A DNA stretch of 25,016 bases from CAYJSJ01 sp964373065 (lineage in GTDB: Bacteria > Patescibacteriota > Gracilibacteria > Peribacterales > Peribacteraceae): positions 1-25,016 of the forward strand of contig CAYJSJ010000018.1 of the NCBI GenBank assembly GCA_964373065.1, read 5' to 3'. Positions within the stretch are counted from its first letter, which is position 1. Every line of letters begins with the position of its first letter. The notes beneath the pieces are model-generated. The model did not search any database, was not told the origin of the DNA, and saw nothing but the letters and a program-made list of their open reading frames with translations. The position numbers and the translations under genes are program-made. Below are positions 14,063 through 21,971 of this stretch, one piece after another.

Positions 14063-15379
14063 CTAATTCCTGCTGCTAGGATCGATCCCGGGGCAGGGGA
14101 ACTTCCTGCAGAATGCAATGACCTCTTCGTGGAGTGAAGAGAGGAAGGCTTCGTCACTTCTATGCTGTATGGCTTTGAGCATCATATCGACCAGTATTTC
14201 AATGTCACTCTCCACCATGCCGCGTGTCGTCATTGCCGGTGTTCCCAAGCGGATGCCGCTCGGTTTATACGGAGGGTTACTATCGTCGGGGACTGTGCTC
14301 TTACTGGCGGTAATACCTATGGTGTCCCAGATGTGTTCGGTTTCCTTGCCGTCGATGCCAAACGATTTCACACAATCAACGACCATAAGATGATTGTCCG
14401 TTCCATTGGTAACGAGTTTGCATTGCTTCTCCATGAGGCACTTGGCCATGTGCTTCGCGTTGTTAAGAATTTGTAGGGCGTAGTGTTTGTAGGAGGGTTG
14501 CATTGCTTCACGCAGTGCCACGGCAATGGCTGCCGTCTGATGCATATGCGGTCCTCCTTGGAGACCGGGAAAAATGCTTCGATCGATGAGGGTAGGGAGA
14601 TTTTCGATGGTTTTCTCCGGAGCTTTGAGAGGATTACCGGCTATTCCTTTGGTAAGGATCATTGCTCCGCGCGGACCGCGCAGTGTTTTATGGGTCGTGG
14701 TCGTGAAAATCTGGAATCCATTGTCCAGAGGGTTTTTGAGAACCCCTGCCGCTATGAGCCCCGCGATGTGGGCCATGTCGGCCATTGCGACCGCGCCTAC
14801 GGCGTCTGCGATGCGTTTAAAAGCGGCATAATCAAGCTCCCGCGGATACGCCGAGAATCCCGCGATGATTATTTTCGGTCGTTCCTTCTTTGCGACTTCG
14901 AGCATTGCGTCGTAGTCAATCTCTCCGGTCTCCACGTCTTTCATTTTGTAGCGCACGAAGTTGTAGAACTTTCCCATGTGTGTGACGGGAGCTCCGTGGG
15001 TCAGGTGTCCTCCGTGTGTGAGATCCATGCCCATAATGGTATCTCCCGGCTCCAGCCATGCGGTGTAGACGCCGACATTGGCTGCGGCACCGGAGAGCGG
15101 TTGCACGTTTGCATGGTCGCAACGAAAAATGGTTTTCGCCCTCTCAATGGCAAGCGTTTCGATGCGATCGGTGAATTCCTGACCGCCGTAGTACCGTTTG
15201 CCCGGATATCCTTCGGAATACTTGTTTGTGAAGGGCGATCCGAGCGCTTCGAGTACTGCGGATGAAACGTAGTTTTCGGAGGCGATCAATTCCACGCCGT
15301 CACTCTGACGTTCTATTTCTCCTTTGAGAGCTGCGTAGATATCGGGGTCGCCTTGTTGCAGGTGAGTGTAGTCGGGCAT
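14063..15379 (-). CDS. glyA: Serine hydroxymethyltransferase
   Basis: The 438-aa PLP enzyme converts serine plus tetrahydrofolate to glycine plus 5,10-methylene-THF, the main one-carbon source. Landmarks: ELIASENYVS, NKYSEGYPGKRYYGG (52-66), NVQPLSGAAAN, DMAHIAGL with Asp201 and His204, and TTTTHKTLRGPRGAM with the PLP lysine Lys231. Length is typical. The ATG at 15379 gives the family N-terminus; the upstream in-frame starts lie inside the preceding gene. It begins 7 bp after the stop of the 5-FTHF cyclo-ligase gene, so the two folate genes form an operon. TACAGT 9 nt before the ATG may give an extra internal start. Confidence 0.95.
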   Translation of the reverse strand: MPDYTHLQQGDPDIYAALKGEIERQSDGVELIASENYVSSAVLEALGSPFTNKYSEGYPGKRYYGGQEFTDRIETLAIERAKTIFRCDHANVQPLSGAAANVGVYTAWLEPGDTIMGMDLTHGGHLTHGAPVTHMGKFYNFVRYKMKDVETGEIDYDAMLEVAKKERPKIIIAGFSAYPRELDYAAFKRIADAVGAVAMADMAHIAGLIAAGVLKNPLDNGFQIFTTTTHKTLRGPRGAMILTKGIAGNPLKAPEKTIENLPTLIDRSIFPGLQGGPHMHQTAAIAVALREAMQPSYKHYALQILNNAKHMAKCLMEKQCKLVTNGTDNHLMVVDCVKSFGIDGKETEHIWDTIGITASKSTVPDDSNPPYKPSGIRLGTPAMTTRGMVESDIEILVDMMLKAIQHRSDEAFLSSLHEEVIAFCRKFPCPGIDPSSRN

Positions 15380-15386
15380 TACGCAT

Positions 15387-15986
15387 CTACTGTAAACTCT
15401 CACCATCCAATTTTCCACTTATTTCCATCGCAGTAATTACCGCATCCATCCGCATATCATGTTGCTCTGCGGGAACTTCGGCTACGACCTGACACTGCAG
15501 ACACGTTCCCCAGAATTGTGTCTTCGGATGGTCATGTTTGTATCCCTCTATCCATTGGTCGTACCCCCCCGATCCACGTCCGAGCCTGCGGCCGCTCCTA
15601 TCAAATGCTCTTCCCGGTACCAAGACGATCTGCACGTCTTGATCGTGCAATACTTCCGCGTTCTCCGGCGGTTCGGGAATCGTGAATGCGCCGGGAGCGA
15701 GATTCCCGAGACTGGACACCTTCTTAAAGATCATGCGTTTTTCCTCTGCTTCATAGACCGGAAGGTAGACCGTGTCGCCACGCGCGATCAGCTTCTGAAG
15801 CAGCGATCGGATATCTGCTTCGCTTTTGAGTGGGAAGTATGCGCACACGGTCGATCCTTTCGGAATTTTTTGCAGTATGACGCGCGAGAGGGTGCGCCCT
15901 TCCGCATGACGCGCGGTCTCGGACATTTCATCAATGCGTTTCTTGATTGCTTGGCGGAGGAAGGATTTTTCCTCGGAAATGTGCAT
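15387..15986 (-). CDS. 5-formyltetrahydrofolate cyclo-ligase
   Basis: The 199-aa enzyme returns 5-formyl-THF to the active folate pool as 5,10-methenyl-THF with ATP hydrolysis. Evidence: the basic N-terminal helix (KSFLRQAIKKRIDEM), YFPLKSEADI (50-59), IPEPP (103-107), VLVPGRAFDRSGRRLGRGSGGYD (121-143, the nucleotide-binding motif) and HDMRMDAVIT near the C-terminus. The canonical GGGYYD is GSGGYD here. The start MHISEEKS at 15986 is supported by TACAAT 6 nt upstream, against the longer frame from 16037. SHMT can generate 5-formyl-THF as a side product, so pairing this gene with glyA makes biochemical sense. Confidence 0.9.
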   Translation of the reverse strand: MHISEEKSFLRQAIKKRIDEMSETARHAEGRTLSRVILQKIPKGSTVCAYFPLKSEADIRSLLQKLIARGDTVYLPVYEAEEKRMIFKKVSSLGNLAPGAFTIPEPPENAEVLHDQDVQIVLVPGRAFDRSGRRLGRGSGGYDQWIEGYKHDHPKTQFWGTCLQCQVVAEVPAEQHDMRMDAVITAMEISGKLDGESLQ

Positions 15987-15992
15987 GTGTTC

Positions 15993-15998
15993 ATTGTA
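15993..15998 (-). promoter_or_regulatory. -10 element of the folate operon, leaderless type
   Basis: The minus strand reads TACAAT, ending 6 nt before the cyclo-ligase ATG. There is no TGn extension. Confidence 0.5.
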
Positions 15999-16040
15999 GG
16001 GACGGAGCACCGCCACGTCTCTACTCTGCATACACATTTT

Positions 16041-17522
16041 CTAAAAAATTTCCGCTGCCGCATCCGCCATGTTTACCAACTCTCCATCATCGCATGTGGC
16101 GGGTTCCGCGCCGCTGCTCTCCAGAGAGCAGCGCAGTTTCAGCTGCTTTTTGAAATGTTTTTCCAGAATGGCTTCCAGAGCGCGACTCGCTTCCGTATCT
16201 CCCACCTTGTCCATATGGAATGCGGATGCGAAGCTGAGAGAAACGATGTTATCGCCTACTCCGGTCACTCTTCCGTTCTTCAGTGACATTTTCACCGAGG
16301 GGGGGGAGGCCTCCTTGAGGATGACCGGCCATACTCTTCGTACGGAGTCGAGTGTCACTTCGGGTGCTTCCACGGCTGCATTGCGCAGGCGTAGATCCGT
16401 TTCTGTTTCGTCGATCGTTACGGGAGCGGTTTCGGGAACGATTTCCGGTTGCGGCGCCTCATCTGGCATACTCTTGCTCATCTGCTGCTTCTTTGGCATG
16501 GAAGCTGCGGATTGCATACCGGATGTTTCACAGAGCGTCAGCAATGCCGATTCTAATACAAGACCCGGAACAGGATGCAGGCGCATATCGCGTATGGCCA
16601 CGAGGAGAAGATCCATTATATGGAGAATGTCGTTGGTTCCTTCGTTTGCCTGAATACGATCGTGCAGGTTTTCGCGGAGAATCTTCAGGAGCTGTCGTAT
16701 AAACATATCCAACGGTACTCCTGCTTCTTCCATCTTCCGCACGCCGGCGATCAGATCGCTTTTTGCACGCGCGTCCAGTGCTGCAAACACTTCTTCTACA
16801 TATTCCCGGCCGGTGGCGCCCGTTCTTTCTTTCACTTCCGCCACGGTGATGTGTGCGAGGGAACGCATTTGATCGAGGAGCGATATGGCATCCCGCATGC
16901 CGCCGTTGCTCACCTCGGCAATGGTACGGAGTGCTTCGCGATCCACTTTGATATGCTCCTGATCCGCAATGAACTGCAGCCTGCGTACAATATCGTTATC
17001 TTTGATCTGCCGGAACGGGAAGCACTGGCAACGCGATTTGATCGTATCCGGGATTTTATGCAGTTCCGTGGTTGCAAGAATAAAATATGCGTAGGCCGGC
17101 GGCTCTTCGAGAGTTTTCAGCAGGGCATTGAACGCCTCTTTTGTCAGCATATGCGCCTCGTCGATGATGTAGACTTTCGCCGAGGCGACAACGGGGGAGA
17201 ACTGAATTTTTTCAATCAGATCACGTGCGTCGTCTATCTTGCGGTTGCTTGCTGCGTCGATTTCCAGAAGATCAATGGTGTTGCCTTCATCCACCGCTTG
17301 TTCAATCTGCTTTTTAAGCTTCGCATCTTCGATTCCACGTGTCATGAGAATCTTTGCGAGAATTCTCGCTACGGAGGTTTTCCCCGTCCCTCTGGTTCCG
17401 GCAAAGAGGTACGCGTGTACCAATTTATCATGCTCCGTGGCGCTCTCGAGCGTTCCCACCACGTGCTCCTGGCCGTAGACGTCGGCAAAGACTTTCGGTC
17501 GGTATTTCCTATAGAGCGACAT
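16041..17522 (-). CDS. dnaX: DNA polymerase III subunit gamma/tau, without the usual zinc module
   Basis: The 493-aa protein is the clamp-loader ATPase. It starts MSLYRKYRPKVFADVYGQEHV; the longer frame upstream has no protein character. Walker A is GTRGTGKT (42-49), Walker B with the DEAH box is VYIIDEAHML (117-126), the sensor region is FILATTELHKIP, and the SRC motif is in KSRCQCF. The four-cysteine zinc module normally between Walker A and LIEIDAAS is missing: residues 60-84 have no Cys. The C-terminal region after about 340 is divergent, with a Pro/Glu-rich linker followed by a short domain (about 400-493). No obvious A-AAA-AAG frameshift site was found for a separate gamma form. TATACT lies 9 nt before the ATG. 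Confidence 0.92.
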   Translation of the reverse strand: MSLYRKYRPKVFADVYGQEHVVGTLESATEHDKLVHAYLFAGTRGTGKTSVARILAKILMTRGIEDAKLKKQIEQAVDEGNTIDLLEIDAASNRKIDDARDLIEKIQFSPVVASAKVYIIDEAHMLTKEAFNALLKTLEEPPAYAYFILATTELHKIPDTIKSRCQCFPFRQIKDNDIVRRLQFIADQEHIKVDREALRTIAEVSNGGMRDAISLLDQMRSLAHITVAEVKERTGATGREYVEEVFAALDARAKSDLIAGVRKMEEAGVPLDMFIRQLLKILRENLHDRIQANEGTNDILHIMDLLLVAIRDMRLHPVPGLVLESALLTLCETSGMQSAASMPKKQQMSKSMPDEAPQPEIVPETAPVTIDETETDLRLRNAAVEAPEVTLDSVRRVWPVILKEASPPSVKMSLKNGRVTGVGDNIVSLSFASAFHMDKVGDTEASRALEAILEKHFKKQLKLRCSLESSGAEPATCDDGELVNMADAAAEIF

Positions 17523-17531
17523 GGGACGGTG

Positions 17532-17537
17532 AGTATA
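17532..17537 (-). promoter_or_regulatory. -10 element of dnaX, leaderless type
   Basis: The minus strand reads TATACT, ending 9 nt before the dnaX ATG at 17522. It supports the MSLYRK start. Confidence 0.5.
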
Positions 17538-17604
17538 TCTGCTTGGTGCACGCTTGTGAATGGGGGAAAATACAGTATTATGGATTTCGTAGCATTTGTA
17601 CCCT

Positions 17605-18189
17605 ATGAAAAAATCCATCATCCTCGCATGTGCCTGCGCGTTCATTCTCGCCTCCTGCAGAGCCGGAGATACAACCTCATCGCGTACCCCGAAAGGTAAT
17701 GTGAATGCCGCTGTGCTCGTTGAAGAATTCATCGATTTCCAATGTCCCGCATGTAGAGCGGCCCATGGGCAGATCACCCAGCCTCTCATCGAGAAGTATG
17801 GCAATCAGATTCGTTTTGAGATCAAACATTTTCCACTGAGGTCCATTCATCCCTATGCATTGGATGCTGCGGAAATGAGCGAATGCGCAGCTGACCAAGG
17901 CAAGTTTTGGGAATTTGTCGATTATGATTATGCAAACCAGCAGGATCTGCATATCAACACGCTCGTACCATGGGCGGAAGCGATCGGTCTCGAGACCACA
18001 CTTGCGGAACGGTGTTGGAAGTCCCATAGCAAACGCTCCATCGTTCTCTCGGATTACAAAGAAGGACGTGAAAGGGGTGTCTCTGGAACGCCAACGTTTT
18101 TCGTAAACGGCACGCAGGTGAAGGCGGGTATGGATACGCTCAGCGAAGCGATCGACGCCGCACTCAGGGGAACGATCATGCGTTTATGA
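17605..18189 (+). CDS. DsbA-like thiol-disulfide oxidoreductase lipoprotein
   Basis: The 194-aa protein has a thioredoxin fold with helical insertion, of the DsbA/DSBA-FrnE type. The signal sequence ends in a lipobox LASC with Cys18 as the likely lipidation site, so it would sit on the outer face of the membrane. The active site is C47-P-A-C50 in FIDFQCPACRAAHG, and the cis-proline loop is GVSGTPTFFVNG. It probably oxidises or isomerises disulfides in exported proteins; the Cys-containing secreted proteins encoded at 10639-13930 are plausible clients (inference). ATG 17605 is preferred over an in-frame TTG at 17596 because it gives a clean KK-hydrophobic signal. TATTAT at 17576-17581 is a possible -10. 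Its stop abuts the stop of the next gene. Confidence 0.87.
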   Translation: MKKSIILACACAFILASCRAGDTTSSRTPKGNVNAAVLVEEFIDFQCPACRAAHGQITQPLIEKYGNQIRFEIKHFPLRSIHPYALDAAEMSECAADQGKFWEFVDYDYANQQDLHINTLVPWAEAIGLETTLAERCWKSHSKRSIVLSDYKEGRERGVSGTPTFFVNGTQVKAGMDTLSEAIDAALRGTIMRL

Positions 18190-18765
18190 TCAGGGGCTGA
18201 TCTGCGCGAATGCGTAGAGTCGTTTAAGGTCTCTGTCCCAGAGAACAACCGTGCGATAGATTTTCCAGTTTTCCATAGCGGGGACAGGGAAGCTTTGCGC
18301 ACCCTGCATGGACGCGATTTCTCCCAAATCGATCGCGGTTTCGTCCGGAAATTCCGTGTCGCGCGGATCCACGATCGTTGTGATAAAGATGTGCAGCGAT
18401 GGGCCGGGGGTCGCGGAAAATTGCGGTGAAACATGGAGAGCATCTTCCGTGAAGAGCACTTCGCCTTCTGCGTATGCACGCATGGGGATGAAGCCCCCTT
18501 TGGCACCTTTCCTCTGGGCTGCTCGTGCTTCTCTGGCCACAGCCAACCAGTGTCCCTTCGTTTCGTCGACGATTTTTTTTATGGAAGCGTCTTCCAGTAT
18601 GGGATCTTCATAAATTTCCAAATCCACCATGGTATCCACCATCTGCTCCGCGTACTGCTCCGCATAGAGAGGATTTGAGAGCAGCGCATTGCTGTCCGGG
18701 GTGAAGTACGTTTTTGAACATGCGGCGAGCAGCAGAGCGACGGCGATCGGGAAGAGGCGTTTCAT
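18190..18765 (-). CDS. DM13-domain lipoprotein
   Basis: The 191-aa protein starts MKRLFPIAVALLLAACSK with lipobox LAAC and Cys16 as the lipid anchor. The middle is a helical, charged region. Residues about 95-191 resemble a DM13 domain: EGEVLFTEDALHVSPQF, PSLHIFITT, IDLGEIASMQGAQSFPVP and IYRTVVLWDRDLKRLYAFAQI. DM13 has been proposed to take part in redox or electron transfer, although the conserved Cys seen in some members is not evident here. The gene is tail to tail with the DsbA-like gene, with stop codons touching at TGATCA. ATG 18765 is chosen over the frame start at 18822 because of the signal sequence. Confidence 0.78.
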   Translation of the reverse strand: MKRLFPIAVALLLAACSKTYFTPDSNALLSNPLYAEQYAEQMVDTMVDLEIYEDPILEDASIKKIVDETKGHWLAVAREARAAQRKGAKGGFIPMRAYAEGEVLFTEDALHVSPQFSATPGPSLHIFITTIVDPRDTEFPDETAIDLGEIASMQGAQSFPVPAMENWKIYRTVVLWDRDLKRLYAFAQISP

Positions 18766-18831
18766 GTGACAGAAGGGAAAATGCCCGCTCATTGTAGGGC
18801 GCGTTCCGCTTCGCTCAAGCAAAAAGTTCTC

Positions 18832-20732
18832 TTAATTCAGAGAGAGCGGCGGCCCAACAGGGCTCCAGAAGAGGCCATGCCTCTGCAGCGTTCTCGCTGC
18901 GCGTTTGAAGCGATAGTTCAGGCTTGTGGCTACGTAGGCGTTTTGTCCCGCAGAGACGCCTTCTACAATCAGGTTCGTCCAGTACCAAAATGACCAAGTA
19001 TATTTATTGCTATCCGCCTTTTCTAGGAAAGAATCTGCGCCACTGCCGCTGAGGAAGACATTTTGCGGCCCGATCCCTTTGTCGCGGATTGCCGGTTGGT
19101 GGAACCCGTCGACGTTGGCGTTTTGCCGGCCGTCACCGTGCCCTTTGCCGGAGGGTCTTAGACGCTCTGCCGTTTCTTCGATTGATTGTTGCTTCAGATC
19201 TTCTTCGAGGGCTTCTGTCAGGTACCCGCGCTCATGGCACCACGTACGGTTAAAGACCGTGGTCGTGACGCACTGGAGGCAGTCGGCTCCTCTACTGAGA
19301 GCTTTTCGGTAGATCGGTTGGAGGCCTATAGGCAAGAGACTCAGGAGGGTTGCGATTTCTTCGTACGCATTCCGTACTTCCTCTCCGCTGCGTTTCGCTT
19401 GAAGCTCTATTTTGGAACCTCCGGCAAATGCGCGCAGATATTTTTCCATCGATTGCAGTTCGGCTCTGTCGTCCTCGGTCTTTTTAAGCGTCCATGCCTG
19501 CCTGAGAAAATATTCCGCTTCCTCCCAGTCATGCTGGTCTAGGGCGTGGCGGATTTTCCCTTTACGATCTTTGATAGGAGTATCAGGTCCGATATCCTTT
19601 TCGTTATCAAGTCTCCACTTTGCACTCTGCACGTACTGTAAGCGTTCCTTGTACGACATCTCGAGGAACTTTTCGAGAGGCATACGTTTGAATCCCTGAG
19701 GGTCACGCTTCTGCTCTAGTATCTGGTTTTCGATGTCGTTGTACCATAAGCGCACACGTCGCCAGTCGACAACAAATGCTTTGACCTCTTTCAAAGTACG
19801 TTCCCCCGAAATGACGTGATCGAGCCATGGTCCTATTTTTTTCTTGCTTAGAATCTTTTCGTTGGCGGCAGCAATGAGAACGGCGAGCGTATCCCTATGC
19901 AATTTCGTCGATTCCTTTGTATTTTTTTCGTGTGTTTTTAGTGCTGCGAGAGCGAAGCTTACCGCATTGCGTTTATCGAGGTAGTGCGCTTCTGCAAAGT
20001 CTTTCTGCTCGAGGGCTTGCAGCTCCTTGATCGTTTTGGCATCAACGTTTAGGGTCGTTTTGAGTTCCTTCACTTCTTCCAAATCCATCGAAAGTTTCTT
20101 CCAGTTTTCAATGTACTTTTTATCGAAGGACTGCAGAAATTCCATGGTTTCCAGCCAGCTTCCGGAGTGCTGTTTAAGGCGGTCTCCCCATCGCGTGGCA
20201 GATGCGACNNNNNNNNNNNNNNNNNNNNNNNNNNNNNNNNNNNNNNNNNNNNNNNNNNNNNNNNNNNNNNNNNNNNNNNNNNNNNNNNNNNNNNNNNNNN
20301 NNNNNNNNGCCAGCTTCCGGAGTGCTGTTTAAGGCGGTCTCCCCATCGCGTGGCAGATGCGACCGTTATCCACCCTTTGGACTCCGCTTGCGTAATTTCC
20401 CTGAGAAACGCATCGCCGAGTACGCGTGCTTCATTGACGAAGTTCAATGCGTGGCTTTTCATTTCTCTAACGCATTGCAGCTTTTCTCTTTCCGTGATCG
20501 CTCCTCCCGCTTCGAGTGCCGTATCGGTGATACCCATCTGAATAAAATCTTCACAGTCGCGTTGTGAGAGTGCATTGCTTCTATCCACTGCAGCCCTTCG
20601 GAGAATACTTTCGATGTCGCGCGTCACTTCTCTTCTCTCTGAGCGCAGCTCAGATGCGTGTGTATCGTATCCCTGTTCAAGGTCTAATGTATCTGCCCTC
20701 TTTCTACCGTCGATCATTGTGAGGTGCGGCAT
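18832..20732 (-). CDS. Large helical protein of unknown function, split by an assembly gap
   Basis: Two minus-strand frames lie on either side of the N gap. If the 55-bp duplication and the 100 N are collapsed (155 nt removed), the frames join exactly and give one 581-aa protein; the junction reads KQHSGSWLETMEFLQ. It is mostly charged alpha helix (many K, E, R and L), suggestive of coiled coils or helical repeats, with no signal peptide. The C-terminal part has a Cys cluster (ADCLQC and RTWCHERGYL), a Gly-rich stretch (PSGKGHGDG) and an aromatic segment (KYTWSFWYWTNLIVEG). No family was recognised. The start at 20732 is supported by TATACT 6 nt upstream. It is divergent from dcd. Confidence 0.7.
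20154..20208. repeat. Left copy of a 55-bp duplication at the gap edge
   Basis: This segment is identical to 20309-20363, directly on the other side of the run of N. It is most simply explained as two contig ends that overlap but were scaffolded with a gap instead of merged. Confidence 0.9.
20209..20308. other. Assembly gap (100 N)
   Basis: The run is exactly 100 N, the usual placeholder for a gap of unknown size. Given the identical flanks, the true gap length is probably negative (an overlap of 55 bp). Confidence 0.95.
20309..20363. repeat. Right copy of a 55-bp duplication at the gap edge
   Basis: This segment is identical to 20154-20208. The minus-strand coding frame continues from here into the left copy once the duplication is collapsed. 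Confidence 0.9.
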
Positions 20733-20738
20733 ACGACG

Positions 20739-20744
20739 AGTATA
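20739..20744 (-). promoter_or_regulatory. -10 element of the 581-aa gene, leaderless type
   Basis: The minus strand reads TATACT, ending 6 nt before the ATG at 20732. Confidence 0.5.
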
Positions 20745-20810
20745 GAGTAGCGGGTCCACATATTCCCATTCGCATTCCGCACATATTCCATTATTCCAAG
20801 TGCGCCGGTG

Positions 20811-20819
20811 TGGTACGCT
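20811..20819 (+). promoter_or_regulatory. Extended -10 promoter of dcd, leaderless type
   Basis: TGgTACGCT fits TGnTAnnnT, and its last base is 8 nt before the dcd ATG at 20828. The hexamer is weaker than the others, so the call rests partly on the shared spacing. Confidence 0.45.
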
Positions 20820-20827
20820 ACCACCCT

Positions 20828-21463
20828 ATGATCCTCTCCGACCGTGATATCAAGCAGGCCATTACGCAGGGCAGGGTGAAGATCGAGTCCGATCAGCCCG
20901 AGCTCTTTACGCACATTCATGCATCCTCGATGGATTTCCGCTTGGGAAATGTCTTCAAGCTCTACGAGCACAACAGATTCCCCATCCTCGACCCCATGAA
21001 TCCGGATTCGTTTGCGGGGATCATGCGGACGATCACCATCCCCGATGGCGAGAGTTTCATCGTACAGCCGGGCGAGTTTGTCCTCGGCGTTTCCCAAGAG
21101 AAAATTTCGCTTCCCGATGACCTCGTTGCGCGCGTGGAGGGCAGGAGCAGCCTCGGACGCCTCGGGATTATCGTGCACTCGACTGCGGGATTCATCGATC
21201 CCGGATTTTCCGGCACCATTACGCTCGAAATCAGTAACTTGAATCGTCTCCCCGTCGCGCTCTACCCGGGGATGCGTATCTGCCAGATTGCGTTTGAGCA
21301 AATGAGTTCCGCTGCGGAAACCCCGTACCACAGTAAGCCGTTTTCCAAGTATCAGGGGCAGGTATTGCCGGAAGAGAGCCGTATTTCCGCCGATCCGGAA
21401 TTTCTCAATATCCCGAAGGAACTGCCGATTGATCAGGATGTAGTCCTGCAATCTCACTCGTAG
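20828..21463 (+). CDS. dcd: dCTP deaminase (possibly bifunctional with dUTPase)
   Basis: The 211-aa enzyme deaminates dCTP to dUTP in dTTP synthesis. Landmarks: the start MILSDRDIKQAI, SSMDFRLGN (33-41), GRSSLGRLG (105-113), HSTAGFIDPGFSGTITLEI (117-135) with catalytic Glu134, LYPGMRICQI, and SKYQGQ (173-178). The HSTAGFIDPGF version resembles the Mycobacterium-type enzyme, which also hydrolyses dUTP to dUMP, rather than the E. coli form with HVTAHRIDPGW, so bifunctionality is plausible. An upstream in-frame GTG at 20810 was rejected because the family starts at MILSD. Its end overlaps the convergent toxin gene by 10 bp. Confidence 0.94.
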   Translation: MILSDRDIKQAITQGRVKIESDQPELFTHIHASSMDFRLGNVFKLYEHNRFPILDPMNPDSFAGIMRTITIPDGESFIVQPGEFVLGVSQEKISLPDDLVARVEGRSSLGRLGIIVHSTAGFIDPGFSGTITLEISNLNRLPVALYPGMRICQIAFEQMSSAAETPYHSKPFSKYQGQVLPEESRISADPEFLNIPKELPIDQDVVLQSHS

Positions 21464-21726
21464 ACGTCCTTGCGATGTCCAACGGTCAGTACTATAAGGA
21501 TAACGATCTGATCCGTCTTCTGCTGAGCGCAAATAATCCGATAATCACCGACGCGGAAACTGTATCTCTCTCCGATACCCTGTAGCTTTTTTGCCCATTG
21601 CAACGGGTTCTCTTTCTTCTCCAACGCGTCGAGCTTTTTCAGAAGCCGCTTCTGAACGTTCTTTGGGAATTTACCGAAGAAACGATCTGCATGCCGCGTG
21701 AACTCGAAGTGATACGTGCGCTTCAT
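21454..21726 (-). CDS. RelE/ParE-superfamily toxin
   Basis: The 90-aa basic protein matches RelE-like toxins, which cut mRNA on the ribosome or, for ParE, poison gyrase. Evidence: YHFEFTRHADRFFGKFPKNVQKRLLKKLDAL at the N-terminus, LQGIGERYSFRVGDYRIIC in the beta sheet, and the C-terminal VLTVGHRKDVYE, typical of the RelE/YoeB-type ending. Arg residues in the sheet and the C-terminal His-Arg-Lys are candidate active residues. Its ATG overlaps the antitoxin stop (ATGA), a standard toxin-antitoxin arrangement; the longer frame from 21780 lies inside the antitoxin. The 3' end overlaps dcd on the opposite strand. Confidence 0.88.
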   Translation of the reverse strand: MKRTYHFEFTRHADRFFGKFPKNVQKRLLKKLDALEKKENPLQWAKKLQGIGERYSFRVGDYRIICAQQKTDQIVILIVLTVGHRKDVYE

Positions 21727-21956
21727 ATGCCATGGCGTTTGTGCATCTCTTTGAGCGTATATCCGCCGTTCTCCTTCCAATCCTTTTCTGATGCTTCGAG
21801 CTCTGTGAGGAATGCTTCCCGCGTCTGGAGAGGGGTCAACGTGATGTTCGTGCCGTCGAACGTATAGACGAAATAGTGCGCACCAAGAGAATCCCGGTCC
21901 GTTTTGGGGAGCGTGAGCTGTCCACGATCGTTCATGGCAACAATGTGTGGGTCCAT
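21723..21956 (-). CDS. AbrB/MazE-type antitoxin
   Basis: The 77-aa protein has an N-terminal swapped-hairpin-like DNA-binding motif, MNDRGQLTLPKTDRDSLG (residues 8-25), similar to the VDxxGRITLPKxxRxxLG pattern of AbrB/MazE. The C-terminal half is acidic and helical (LTELEASEKDWKENGGY), suited to wrapping the toxin. It precedes and overlaps the RelE-like toxin gene by 4 nt. Autorepression through the palindromes at 21972-22009 is expected. An AbrB-type antitoxin with a RelE-fold toxin recalls PrlF-YhaV, though pairings with ribbon-helix-helix or Phd antitoxins are more common. Confidence 0.82.
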   Translation of the reverse strand: MDPHIVAMNDRGQLTLPKTDRDSLGAHYFVYTFDGTNITLTPLQTREAFLTELEASEKDWKENGGYTLKEMHKRHGI

Positions 21957-21971
21957 GTGGAGAGTAGGAAA

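Noticed and set aside
14483..15265. 260-codon plus-strand frame opposite glyA
   Set aside because: It is antisense to conserved SHMT sequence; no start signal or protein-like composition.
16575..17699. 374-codon plus-strand frame opposite dnaX
   Set aside because: It is antisense to the conserved ATPase core of dnaX and has no recognisable motif; a shadow of codon usage.
20810..20827. GTG start six codons upstream for dcd
   Set aside because: The family begins MILSDRDI, and the GTG would lie inside the -10 region.
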